Origin: Chitinispirillales bacterium
GTDB taxonomy: Bacteria > Fibrobacterota > Chitinivibrionia > Chitinivibrionales > Chitinispirillaceae
Length of the DNA: 59,608 bases
Direction of reading: 5' to 3'
Assembly (NCBI GenBank): GCA_031254105.1
Contig: JAIRVB010000008.1
Coordinates: 1 to 59,608 of the forward strand
Shown here: piece by piece, positions 1 through 8,008 of the stretch
Layout: each line of letters opens with the position of its first letter
Numbering within the stretch: position 1 is the first letter of the stretch
Notes under the pieces: generated by a model
What the model was told of the DNA's origin: nothing
Databases searched by the model: none
The model's input: only the letters and a program-made list of their open reading frames with translations
Program-made: the position numbers and the translations under genes

Positions 1-56
1 CTTCGTTGGCTCATAATTAATGTAACCCAATGCCATTGTTAAAAGGGGGGTTACTT

Positions 57-263
57 ATGGGTCAAAAAGAGAAGAAATCATACCTTGAATCTATTCTTCC
101 ACGGTATAAAGCCTCAGGCAAACATGCCAAGAAATTGATACTTGATGAGTTCTGCGCGGTATGCGGATACAACCGTAAATACGCTATCAGATTGCTCAAT
201 AAGCCTTGGTGTTTGCCCCCTTTATTGTACACCGTTAAGGCTAAGCCGCTGTTCTTAAAATAA
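57..263 (+). pseudogene. Truncated transposase/integrase N-terminus
   Basis: The first ~50 residues (beginning MGQKEKKSYLESILPRYK and running to the CGYNRKYAIRLLN segment) match the N-terminal helix-turn-helix region I know from large ISNCY/integrase-type transposases, which are normally over 400 aa. After about position 205 the similarity stops and an unrelated 19-residue tail runs to the stop, so the catalytic DDE domain is gone. The ATG at 57 follows a G-rich ribosome site (45-50) and fits better than the ATG at 30. GTAACCC at 22-28 and GGGTTAC at 48-54 form a small inverted repeat just upstream. This is a dead remnant; function none. Confidence 0.75.
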
Positions 264-311
264 ATTTATCAGGCACCTTAAAATCAATAGTCGAGTGAGC
301 CCGAATAGCGG

Positions 312-970
312 CTAATAGATTCTTGATTCCAATTCACACTGAATCCTTATTAAAAAACGATACCCGTATTTTTTTGAGTTTTTAAATAACCAATTATTAA
401 TTATCTGGGCTACTTCTCGTCTTATTTCATATTCATCTTTACAACCGTTACTTTTTGCTTCTATTTCTTCGTCAGACCCAATATCTATTGTCATTTCGTA
501 AAAAAGTTCCTGCCCACGACTATTCTTTTCTCTTATAATACCAACAAAGTCACCTTAACCACGAAACCTCCATGTGCTTCGCAATTAATCAAGGTATACA
601 TATCACTATCAGGGGTAAGCGCAGATGTACCCCTTGGATGATTATGTATAAATACTCTATCTTTTAACTCTCCCTCATTAAAAGAAACACTATTTTCATC
701 GCCACTTCTTGCAAAAACAAACCGTCCGGATTTGTCTAAAACTACCCCCACCTTATAATCTTGTATATCTTTTATAGCTAAGCCAAAAGCGTAGAATATA
801 TCTTCCTGTTTTTCTTTGCTATACTCACCATCATCTTCATCAGACAATTCGTCTTTTTTGATTTCCCATCCATTGAGGTTACTACGTCCTATATGTTCCT
901 GTATAGCTTTTATCGCAGCCACTTCTCTTTGTAACATAAGATTTCCCATTAAAGTATCATTATTTACCAC
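312..970 (-). pseudogene. JAMM/MPN-like metalloprotease-type gene, frameshifted
   Basis: Two minus-strand reading frames belong to one gene. The upstream part (970-533, 145 aa) contains the segment VFIHNHPRGTSALTPDSDM, which resembles the HxHP...D metal-binding loop of JAB/MPN (RadC-like, phage-type) domains, preceded by a strand-rich stretch VGVVLDKSGRFVFARSGD. It ends in a stop at 533. Reading on in the -1 frame from about 545-553 gives DFVGIIREKNSRGQELFYE and continues without a stop into the 60-aa ORF at 494-312. A single-base indel would restore a protein of about 225 aa. The first codon is uncertain (GTG 970 or ATG 949). The JAMM Ser-x-x-Asp spacing is not perfect, so catalytic activity is doubtful even if repaired. 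Confidence 0.6.
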
Positions 971-1064
971 TTTTATTATTCATGCTTACAACGACAAAGT
1001 GTCCTTTTTAAAATAATTTTTTTTCCGGGCAATTGTAAAGTTCCCAAAAATATTCCTAATATAA

Positions 1065-2414
1065 TCAAACTTTTTCGTTCGGTTTAGCCAACCTTTTAAG
1101 AGCATTATACATTTTGTTGGCTTCTGTGTCTGATCTGTTCTTTATTTCATCATATCTTGCGTGCAACCCGTGCCTGACAAGCCATGCTAACGCAAATCGG
1201 TAGGATTCATTATTTTCTGTAAATTTGGTTGGATCTATGAAATATATAAGTTCTTTTTCACCATTAAGGATTTTTTTCAATACGTTAATAATCGCAGGAC
1301 TGTCTTCTAAACTTATTTTTCCAATGCAACCTAATGGATCATGAAAAGATACTTTTTCTTTTTTACTTATACAAGCTTCCAAATAACTTTCTAACTGTTT
1401 GACACTCTCGTCATATACTATCGTTTTTAATTCAGAATCTTCATCCATATTCTTACTTGTCCATAGTCTCAAAAGATATGCAAGTTGTTTCATCTCGTCA
1501 TCTTCTATGCGCTGCGCAGATACAAATGCCCTAAACGAGAATGGTTTCCCACCGCTATTCTTTGCAGATAAACAAGAGGCAATTCTTATCCCCTTGCCAT
1601 CACCATGTTTTAGTTCTTCTGTTGCAGATACTCTAAACGAAATTACCAACGATGTCGCAGGATTGCCTGTTATTTCCCATAAGTAACAAAAACATGTTGG
1701 GTTGCTTTGTTGCCCTGTTATTACAACGAATCCACTATACTTTGGTGCTTTATTTGCACCTTGTGGACATTCTCCTTTTATTTCCAATTTGGCTTTGCAC
1801 ATACCACTATTTATTTCAAAAGTCAATTCCCCGCTTGGGTAGGACATATTTTTAATACTGTCAACTCGAATTATTGGTAAAAATGAAAAATGATAGGTTT
1901 CAGTATTTTTTTTGTTATCTTTACTAAAAAGAAATTTCCGAAACAAATTTCCTTGTCCGTCTTCAGAGTAAAAAAGGTAGTCGCTTGCATTTTTTGTTTC
2001 GTTAAGCGCCTTCTTTGCGAAAGCAATAAAAGTCTGTTCTGTCGAAGACTCTTTATCTTTCACGGTCGTATAATCACAACCCAAATTAGCGTAAAGTTGT
2101 TTCATAAAACTGTCAAGCGATATATCAAACTCTTGACAAAATTCTGTTAGTAACCGCACAGGAATTGATGCTTGTCCAGCAATGTAGTTTCCAATTTTCT
2201 TTCCGAAACGATTTTGGAGTTTTTCAATTGTCCACTTTTCATCCCTATTTGTTATCGTTTTGTTTTTTTCATCCTTTACTTTGCGCATGATAAAACCCAC
2301 TGCGGCATCATATTCTGTTTTAGTTTTGGAAAGCACTTCTATTTTCTCCTGTAAATTAATCTTTCTTTTTTTACTTTGCCCAGATATTTTAACAGTTAAA
2401 ACAAACAGCCCCAA
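1065..2414 (-). CDS. Unknown 449-aa protein with possible N-terminal HTH
   Basis: I do not recognise a family. The N-terminal ~130 residues are helical and include KIGNYIAGQASIPVRLLTEF followed by CQEFDISLDSFM, which has the look of an Xre-like helix-turn-helix. The middle (about 170-300) is beta-rich with cysteines, and the C-terminal ~120 residues are helical and charged. There is no signal peptide or membrane segment, so it is probably cytoplasmic. The codon at 2414 is TTG with a weak GGAG about 14 bases upstream; internal GTG or ATG starts (for example the Met of MRKVKD) are possible. It is AT-rich like its accessory neighbours, lies 95 bp upstream of the broken JAMM gene on the same strand, and may have come in with it. 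Confidence 0.5.
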   Translation of the reverse strand: MGLFVLTVKISGQSKKRKINLQEKIEVLSKTKTEYDAAVGFIMRKVKDEKNKTITNRDEKWTIEKLQNRFGKKIGNYIAGQASIPVRLLTEFCQEFDISLDSFMKQLYANLGCDYTTVKDKESSTEQTFIAFAKKALNETKNASDYLFYSEDGQGNLFRKFLFSKDNKKNTETYHFSFLPIIRVDSIKNMSYPSGELTFEINSGMCKAKLEIKGECPQGANKAPKYSGFVVITGQQSNPTCFCYLWEITGNPATSLVISFRVSATEELKHGDGKGIRIASCLSAKNSGGKPFSFRAFVSAQRIEDDEMKQLAYLLRLWTSKNMDEDSELKTIVYDESVKQLESYLEACISKKEKVSFHDPLGCIGKISLEDSPAIINVLKKILNGEKELIYFIDPTKFTENNESYRFALAWLVRHGLHARYDEIKNRSDTEANKMYNALKRLAKPNEKV

Positions 2415-3257
2415 AAATACAATTCGGCTCCATTAAATTACAAAACGATCTGTTTTCCTTACAAAAAAGGATGTTAGTTTTTACAAAAATCAGATGCGTG
2501 TCTTACAAAAAAGTGACATAATATTTACCAAATAATATGGGCATTAATACATTGATTTTACGAGTGTTACATAGTTAAAAAAGTTCTTGCAATGCCACCA
2601 GGTTTTTTATATACTAATAAATACGGAAGACTTTTAGAGTGATAAATTTAGTGGATTTAATGGGAGCTTGAATATGAGGTTATTGACGCATTAGATTTGG
2701 ATAAAGTACGCGTGGCAGATATACAAACATATCGTATGACCACCTACAAATACAAAAACTGTTTATGTGAGTATGTATTAATAGGCGATGGAAAGGATAC
2801 CTACCATGGCTACACATAATAAAATTCATGACTCCTCTTACTATACCACAGGAATTCCATTTCTCTGTGGCCAGCGCCGCTGTTATCGACGCAGCGACAT
2901 TAAAAACATCTTCAATAGCATATTATCAAATCGCATCACTACAATATTAGACAATCAAAAGAACACACGTTTTGGCAAACGGTTACTAAAACCGCCGTAG
3001 CATGGTATCAGCAAAAAACAGGCTGCGGTAACAACATTCACTTTCCACGGCGATATGTTACCGCAGCCGCTTACAATACACTCACTCTTTCGCGAGCAAG
3101 GTATTTGTCTATATCGTATCATACTTTTAGACTAAAATCAACAACTCCTGCTCCGAAGCAAGTGTCTTGTAGAACGATTAATTGACGTCTCCTAACAAGG
3201 AGTACAAACTAAACAAACACTACGCTTTTATAATAACCTGTTGATTTGGAGAGAAGT
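2415..3257. other. Intergenic stretch without a supported gene
   Basis: About 840 AT-rich bases. A 70-codon plus-strand frame at 2788-3000 has no recognisable similarity and no clear ribosome site, so I do not call it. The only structure I see is the long inverted repeat at 3021-3068. The stretch may be decayed mobile DNA. Confidence 0.4.
3021..3068. repeat. Perfect 13-bp inverted repeat, 22-nt spacer
   Basis: GGCTGCGGTAACA at 3021-3033 is exactly complementary to TGTTACCGCAGCC at 3056-3068. There is no T-run after it, so it is not an obvious terminator. It could be a remnant of a mobile-element end or a structured RNA; it sits about 190 bp before the yitT-like gene. Confidence 0.6.
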
Positions 3258-3947
3258 ATGCAAAAGATATATGCATTTACAATGGATCAAAGTCTACGAT
3301 ACCGAAACGAAGTTTCTGCTGTAATCGCAGGTTCTTTCGGTATTGCAACTTCAATTAATCTATGCCTTGGGCCTCATAATTTGGCCTTCGGTGGTATTAC
3401 CGGATTATCAATACTACTTGAGCAATTCGGTTTCCCATTAAGTCTTAGTTACATCTTAATCAGCATTATTTTGTTGTTGTTGGGTGGCATTTATCAAGGC
3501 AGGTCATTTTTTGTAAAGTCTCTGTCTACAGTAATTACCATACCTTCCTTAATTATGTGTACAAACGATCTTCAGGCATTATCTCCTTATCTTCATCCGA
3601 TTGTTGCTGCTATTGTGGGAGCTGTACTGCTTGGGAGCGGGGTAGGTGTAATCTTGGCAGTAGGCGGTTCATCCGTCGGCCCCGACACTATTGCGGCAGT
3701 CTGTAGCAAGCGGATACCGGAACATATAACGATGTACACTATTGATGGCTGTATAATTTTGGCCGGATTTCTTGTTTTCGGGCCTCACAACGCCTATTCA
3801 CTGATTACGTATGCCATGGTTCCCTACATAGTAAGAATGGTTAAACAAAGCAGATGGGTCAAAAACTTAATCTATCACCCTGTCAGCAGAGAACGTATCT
3901 GTTTTGCTATTAGCTACGGAAAAAACAAGTGGGAATTTTTTGTGTAA
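3258..3947 (+). CDS. YitT/DUF161-family membrane protein
   Basis: A 229-aa integral membrane protein with about five to six hydrophobic segments (roughly 20-45, 50-75, 80-98, 108-135, 145-165 and 175-190). The glycine-rich segment AFGGITGLSILLEQ and the GVGVILAVGGSSVGPDTIA loop are typical of the YitT family of uncharacterised inner-membrane proteins. Most YitT proteins are ~280 aa and end in a cytoplasmic DUF2179 domain; that domain is missing here and the protein stops soon after the last membrane helix. The start is ATG 3258, with GGAG at 3248-3251 six bases upstream; a TTG at 3246 is less likely. Transport substrate unknown. A terminator follows at 3971. Confidence 0.8.
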   Translation: MQKIYAFTMDQSLRYRNEVSAVIAGSFGIATSINLCLGPHNLAFGGITGLSILLEQFGFPLSLSYILISIILLLLGGIYQGRSFFVKSLSTVITIPSLIMCTNDLQALSPYLHPIVAAIVGAVLLGSGVGVILAVGGSSVGPDTIAAVCSKRIPEHITMYTIDGCIILAGFLVFGPHNAYSLITYAMVPYIVRMVKQSRWVKNLIYHPVSRERICFAISYGKNKWEFFV

Positions 3948-3970
3948 TGATTATTAAGAAAGTATCGTTG

Positions 3971-4000
3971 GGAGGGGGCAACTACAAAGTTGCCTCTCTT
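3971..4000 (+). terminator. Rho-independent terminator after the YitT-type gene
   Basis: GGCAACT (3977-3983) pairs with AGTTGCC (3988-3994) around an ACAA loop. The stem extends through purine/pyrimidine partners, and TTCTTTCT follows on the plus strand 25-50 bases after the stop codon of the YitT-type gene. Confidence 0.65.
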
Positions 4001-4296
4001 CTTTCTGAACCTACGCACTGCTACCAAAAATGACCGCGAACGGAGAACATTTTCATAATTCTTCGTCCAGTTAAGCGTAGTTTTCAGTGGTTTTTAATGT
4101 CCCACGGATCTTCTAAATAGCTTTCAGAAAACTGTTGTAAAAAATGGCGCTAATTTTGGTTTTTTCCATAAATTACGCAATTATTACAACAATATTTACG
4201 CATATAAATCAATACAGAATTAAAAATTATCTTATATAATGTGTTCAATAATATTTTAGTACAACAATACTGCGTTGTAAAAAAAATTTTTTGTAC

Positions 4297-4325
4297 TTGA
4301 TTTTCTTTCAAAATTAGGATATACT
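4297..4325 (+). promoter_or_regulatory. Sigma70-type promoter of the Xre module
   Basis: TTGATT (4297-4302), a 17-bp spacer and TATACT (4320-4325). It lies about 50 bp upstream of the first mini-ORF and about 185 bp upstream of the Xre gene. The 290 bases before it (4001-4296) hold no gene that I can see. Confidence 0.65.
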
Positions 4326-4378
4326 AATAATATCGGGATACTCATATTTTCAAACATCTCTTTTTAAGGAGGATTCGT

Positions 4379-4414
4379 ATGAGAAAAGAAGCTGTAAAAA
4401 TAAGAAGTGGATAG
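4379..4414 (+). CDS. Candidate 11-aa leader ORF
   Basis: ATG at 4379 is preceded by the near-perfect ribosome site AAGGAGG (4366-4372) at good spacing and reads MRKEAVKIRSG, then stop. It is the first start codon after the promoter at 4297. An attenuator-like or decoy leader is possible, but nothing in it (such as a run of one amino acid) names a signal. Expression is inferred from the ribosome site alone. Confidence 0.35.
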   Translation: MRKEAVKIRSG

Positions 4415-4508
4415 CAATTAAATGCACACGGAATTATGACAAAACATGGAGTTCAAAGACAAAAAATCCAACTATAACGTAAAGGAGTGAAAGAATAAGG
4501 AGACATTC

Positions 4509-4829
4509 ATGAAAACAGAAAAATATGAAATTTTTGGCAGCTTTGTCAAAGAAGCCCGTTTAAAAACGGGGATTTCTCTCAGACGATTTTGCGAGGAATA
4601 TAATTATGATCCAGGAAATCATTCTCGGCTGGAGCGTGGTTTATTGGCTCCATCGGATTCCGAAAAAAAACAAAGGAAACTCGCAAAAGAGATCGGACTT
4701 TTGAAAGGAAGCGAGGAATGGAATGAATTTTTTGACCTTGCGGCTGTTTGTAGGAAGAAATTGCCACCATCCATTATATCTGATGATAAAAAGTTTATGG
4801 AGCTTATGCGAATCATCAAACCAAAATAA
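4509..4829 (+). CDS. Xre-family helix-turn-helix regulator
   Basis: A 106-aa protein. Residues ~10-65 form an Xre-type helix-turn-helix: FGSFVKEARLKTGISLRRFC, then a recognition helix in YDPGNHSRLERG. The short C-terminal tail ends MRIIKPK. Such proteins bind DNA as dimers and often repress their own operon. Here it stands in the first major position of a module whose last gene is ImmA/IrrE-like, the arrangement seen for Xre repressors and their COG2856 partners. AAGGAG (4497-4502) precedes the ATG. I infer autoregulation through the promoter at 4297; no clear operator palindrome is visible. Confidence 0.75.
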   Translation: MKTEKYEIFGSFVKEARLKTGISLRRFCEEYNYDPGNHSRLERGLLAPSDSEKKQRKLAKEIGLLKGSEEWNEFFDLAAVCRKKLPPSIISDDKKFMELMRIIKPK

Positions 4830-4917
4830 CCCAGAAAGGAACATGTTCAATGTCATTTTGTTGCCGTATGTAAGTAGGATTTTTCACTTTATCACATTTC
4901 TCGAAAGGAAGTCCCTA

Positions 4918-5022
4918 ATGTTAAAACAATCACAACTAATTATTCCACTAAAAAGAAAGGTGTGTAGAATAATACTAAATGATTCCCTTTTTAAGGTTTT
5001 TATTAAATGCATCTCCCCCTAA
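4918..5022 (+). CDS. Candidate 34-aa ORF in the Xre/ImmA-like module
   Basis: ATG 4918 is preceded by GAAAGGAAG (4903-4911). It encodes a basic, partly hydrophobic peptide (beginning MLKQSQLIIPLKRK, ending FKVFIKCISP). A second, 7-codon ORF with its own ribosome site lies just upstream at 4850-4873 (MSFCCRM). No family is recognisable. It may be a real small protein, a translation-coupling device or chance. Confidence 0.35.
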   Translation: MLKQSQLIIPLKRKVCRIILNDSLFKVFIKCISP

Positions 5023-5049
5023 TCTCTAACTTCCGGAAGGAGTGCTACG

Positions 5050-5673
5050 ATGTTAACAAAAGTAATAAAAACAACCAAAAAAAGTAAAGTAAATGGTCGT
5101 GCTTTAGTTGTAAATGGTGTTTTATATGAGAATAGTGGTTTATTTTCTCATGATATTGAGATAATGGTCGAACGCATAATGCACATAGTACCAGAGAAGG
5201 GATTGCGTTCTAAGTTCGGCTATGATGCTCTTTTGTCAATGGATTTGAAAACGCTCCGAATTGACCAAAAGGTATTCTATGGGCCTATCAGTTATTACCG
5301 TTGGATACTGGCCTTATACCTGTGTTACCACACAATTCTTACTAAGAAAGGAATACTATTCCATTCTGTTAAAGAATGGGCTGCTTTTACGAAGGGCGAT
5401 ATTAGAGAATATAAAGAAATTAAAAACAAAGCACTGGTTCTTGCGCGTAACCTTATGATTCCAAAGAAGGAACTTATCAATATTTTGCAAGAACACAAAA
5501 ATGCGTTACAAACGTTTGTTAGCGATAACAAAGGTAAGGTAGAACCTGATGATATATTGGATTCTGCTGAAAGATACATGGGAAAAATTATAGCTTTACG
5601 ATTTAACATTCCGGTGAATGTTGGGGAACAGAGGATTAGAGAGTTCACTGAGTTCAGAGAGATAATTAAGTGA
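5050..5673 (+). CDS. ImmA/IrrE-like protein lacking the HExxH site
   Basis: A 207-aa protein. Residues 84-94 (RWILALYLCYH) align with the segment RFTxAHExxH of ImmA/IrrE (COG2856) metallopeptidases, but the zinc-binding HExxH is replaced by LYLCY. The following EIKNKALVLARNLMIPKKEL matches the conserved E-x-x-A-N-x-F-A-x-x-L-L-M-P helix, and ~168-190 (MGKIIALRFNIPVNVGEQRI) matches the usual family tail. In active members this protein cleaves or regulates a partner Xre repressor. Here the fold seems kept and the active site lost, so a non-proteolytic partner or sensor of the upstream Xre protein is more likely. GGAAGGAG (5036-5043) sets the ATG. The family call is by eye and moderate. Confidence 0.5.
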   Translation: MLTKVIKTTKKSKVNGRALVVNGVLYENSGLFSHDIEIMVERIMHIVPEKGLRSKFGYDALLSMDLKTLRIDQKVFYGPISYYRWILALYLCYHTILTKKGILFHSVKEWAAFTKGDIREYKEIKNKALVLARNLMIPKKELINILQEHKNALQTFVSDNKGKVEPDDILDSAERYMGKIIALRFNIPVNVGEQRIREFTEFREIIK

Positions 5674-5713
5674 CAGTACAATATCATTAAGCGCGAGCGG
5701 GACTTTAACAATT

Positions 5714-5752
5714 TTAACAGCCGGACAGGAGGGGTGCCTGTCCGGCTGTTAA
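5714..5752. terminator. Perfect 16-bp hairpin after the ImmA-like gene
   Basis: TTAACAGCCGGACAGG (5714-5729), a 7-nt loop, then its exact complement at 5737-5752, 40 bases after the stop codon. There is only a weak A/T tail (AATAAATTC), so it may be a factor-assisted terminator or a dispersed hairpin rather than a textbook terminator. Confidence 0.5.
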
Positions 5753-5936
5753 TAAATTCAACGCAGACCATCCAAATTCAAAAACATGCAAACAAAATAT
5801 GGAAGCAACCTATGTCTCATCAGGTAAACCAGCATCAGATTTTGAAATCTGGCTTGAAGAATAATTAACCAAAGAAGCAGCTCCAGTATAACGTAAACAA
5901 CAAACTTGGTATGCTTTTAGCGCTCCAAAAGTGCTT

Positions 5937-6392
5937 ATGGAAGAAACGCTCACCTACAGCCGTGAAAAATTCCTGCTCTCATTCATGCGCCGGTTAGAGT
6001 TATCAGGAGACTACATCCCTGACGATTTGCAGCAGCTCGTTTTCCTCTACCTGTACCCGTACCCGTACCCGCTAAAAAATCCACCCGTTCCTGCTCCCGC
6101 TCACTACAGCTTTATGCCTTACAAATCCGGCCCTCACTCATTCCAACTTGTTGAGGACACCGAAGTTTTTGAGAAAAAAGGGTTTATAACAACAAATCCG
6201 TTTAAAATAAAAAAACTTCCCGCTGACCTGCCGGAGATAGAAAACGCCGCGTCAATTGAACATCCGCGCGGCAAACCGTTAGTCCGAAAAATCTATCTGC
6301 TCTACCCATATTTTGCGGTAATCAGGAATCTGCCGGAACGCTGTTATAATAAAGTTCATCCGGACATATATAATAATTCGACTTCAAAATAG
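5937..6392 (+). pseudogene. Truncated N-terminal part of a DUF488-associated protein
   Basis: The sequence EKFLLSFMRRLELSGDY...HYSFMPYKSGPHSFQLVED...FEKKGFI matches the domain often found in front of or beside DUF488, related to the SocA/Panacea type. The segment VRKIYLLYPYFAVIRN is its usual end. Normal proteins then continue into a second domain; here the frame runs into an unrelated 20-residue tail and stops. A proline/tyrosine run made of three TACCCG hexamers (6055-6070) interrupts the domain and looks like a replication-slippage expansion. There is no good ribosome site. I judge it a degenerate remnant. Confidence 0.55.
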
Positions 6393-6398
6393 ATGTCC

Positions 6399-6454
6399 GA
6401 ATGCAGAAATAAAAGATCAGATCACCTCATTTCTGCATTCTGCATTATTATTTA
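6399..6454. repeat. Stem-loop copy of the dispersed AATGCAGAAAT repeat
   Basis: GAATGCAGAAAT (6399-6410) is the exact complement of ATTTCTGCATTC (6429-6440), followed by TGCATTATTATT. The same string (AATAATAATGCAGAATGCA in reverse) recurs at 12126-12229, 33309-33325 and 57491-57520. The IS5-like element inserted at its edge. Confidence 0.6.
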
Positions 6455-7932
6455 GTCATCCCTTAAAAAAATGTTTTTATTAATAATGTGAACAAGAAAG
6501 TGAAATAATTGTTAAAAGAATCTGCTGGTAAAGAGTTATTTTATCTAAAAAACTTGCATATAATTTCTTTAACAGGTGGGTAAAAATGATTGGTAATAAC
6601 GTAGATAAAACCCAGCATAAACTTTTCTCGACCCTTGATGAGCTTCTCAATCCCAAGCATCCTTTGTTTGCGTTGGGTAATCGTATTGACTGGTCAGAGT
6701 TTGATTCATGCTTTAAGGATTATTATTCGACTAAAGGCAGGCCTGCTAAACCGATTCGTCTGATGGTATCTCTTCTTCTTTTGAAACAGATGTACGATCT
6801 TAGCGATGAGGGTGTAGTTGAACAATGGGTTCAAAATCCCTATTTTCAGTATTTCAGCGGCGAGAATGTTTTTCAATGGGTTTTTCCCTGCGCCCCCTCC
6901 GATCTTGTTCATTTTCGCAAGCGTATAGGAGAGTCCGGGGTACAGAAGATATTAAAAGTTAGTATTGATATTCACGGTAATGCAGCGCATGAGCAAACAG
7001 TTATCGCCGATACAACAGTTCAGGAAAAGAACATAACTTTTCCAACGGATATAAAGCTTCACAGCAAGATTATTAACAAGTGTAATGAAATGGCAGAAAA
7101 AGAACATATTATTTTGCGTCAGAGTTACAAAAGAACTACCAAAGCGCTGCTTCTTGCACAGCGATTTAAAACCCACCCTAAGACTGGCCAGAAAGCGCTG
7201 CGGGCTCAGAAGAAGCTTCGCACAATTGCTGGGCGGCTATGCAGAGAACTTCGCCGTAAGTTGTCACAAGATAGTTTGCTGCGTTACAAGAATGCTCTTG
7301 AATTGTATGAAGAAGTATTAAAGCAGAAAAAGACAGACAACAATAAGATTTATAGTTTGCATGAGCCTGATGTTTATTGTATCAGTAAAGGTAAAGATCA
7401 TAAAAAATATGAGTTTGGAAGTAAGGTTTCGATTTTAGTAACAAAGGACAGCGGTATTATTGTTGGTGCACTTTCACTTGATACAAACCTCTACGATGGC
7501 CATACGCTCCCTCAAGCTCTCCAACAATACGAAACGTTAATGAATAAAAGACCTGGTGAAGTGATAGCTGATCGTGGATATAAGGGCAGAAAGTTTATAG
7601 AGCAGACCATTATTTCTACTCCGACAAATGGCTGCAAATCATTAAGCGCAAATGAAAAACGAAAGATAAGAGATAAGTTTAGACGTCGTGCGTCAATAGA
7701 ACCTGTTATCGGACATTTAAAATCTGACACAAAGCTTAAAAGAAACTATCTCAAGGGATTGCAGGGTGATAAGATTAATGCAATGCTTGCAGCGGCTGCG
7801 TTTAATTTTCGCAAGTGGATGCGGAAGTTTTTTGCCCCTTTAAAAAATTTATTTCAATATCTAAAAAGAAGCGTTTACATAAGAGTTTATTTCAAATACG
7901 GGTGTCTAAATAACACTTTTTAAGGGACGACT
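6454..7932 (+). mobile_element. Complete IS5-like insertion sequence
   Basis: The element is 1479 bp and starts AGTCATCCCTTAAAAA; the other end reads, in reverse, AGTCGTCCCTTAAAAA. These give terminal inverted repeats of about 16 bp with one mismatch. Both sides are flanked by ATTT (6450-6453 and 7933-7936), a 4-bp target duplication, so the ends are intact and the insertion is fairly recent. It carries one transposase gene. The right end lies 76 bp from the 3' end of rseP. Confidence 0.8.
6586..7923 (+). CDS. IS5-family DDE transposase
   Basis: A 445-aa transposase. The N-terminal region GRPAKPIRLMVSLLLLKQMY and the PCAPSDLVHFRKRIG block are typical of IS5-like transposases. Catalytic acids are seen as VIADTTVQ (first D, ~residue 140), VIADRGYKG (second D, ~326) and RRASIEPVIGHLK (E, ~372). 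The length is complete and the frame is unbroken, so it is probably active. AGGTGGG just upstream sets the ATG. It catalyses cut-and-paste movement of the surrounding element. Confidence 0.9.
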   Translation: MIGNNVDKTQHKLFSTLDELLNPKHPLFALGNRIDWSEFDSCFKDYYSTKGRPAKPIRLMVSLLLLKQMYDLSDEGVVEQWVQNPYFQYFSGENVFQWVFPCAPSDLVHFRKRIGESGVQKILKVSIDIHGNAAHEQTVIADTTVQEKNITFPTDIKLHSKIINKCNEMAEKEHIILRQSYKRTTKALLLAQRFKTHPKTGQKALRAQKKLRTIAGRLCRELRRKLSQDSLLRYKNALELYEEVLKQKKTDNNKIYSLHEPDVYCISKGKDHKKYEFGSKVSILVTKDSGIIVGALSLDTNLYDGHTLPQALQQYETLMNKRPGEVIADRGYKGRKFIEQTIISTPTNGCKSLSANEKRKIRDKFRRRASIEPVIGHLKSDTKLKRNYLKGLQGDKINAMLAAAAFNFRKWMRKFFAPLKNLFQYLKRSVYIRVYFKYGCLNNTF

Positions 7933-8008
7933 ATTTATTATTTCGGCATGCTGTCTGTCTATTTGTAAATATAAATCAGTATTCCGTGCCCTTTGCCGCC
8001 TTCTGCCG

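Noticed and set aside
2788-3000. 70-codon plus-strand ORF
   Set aside because: No ribosome site of quality, no recognisable motif, and it lies in decayed AT-rich DNA.
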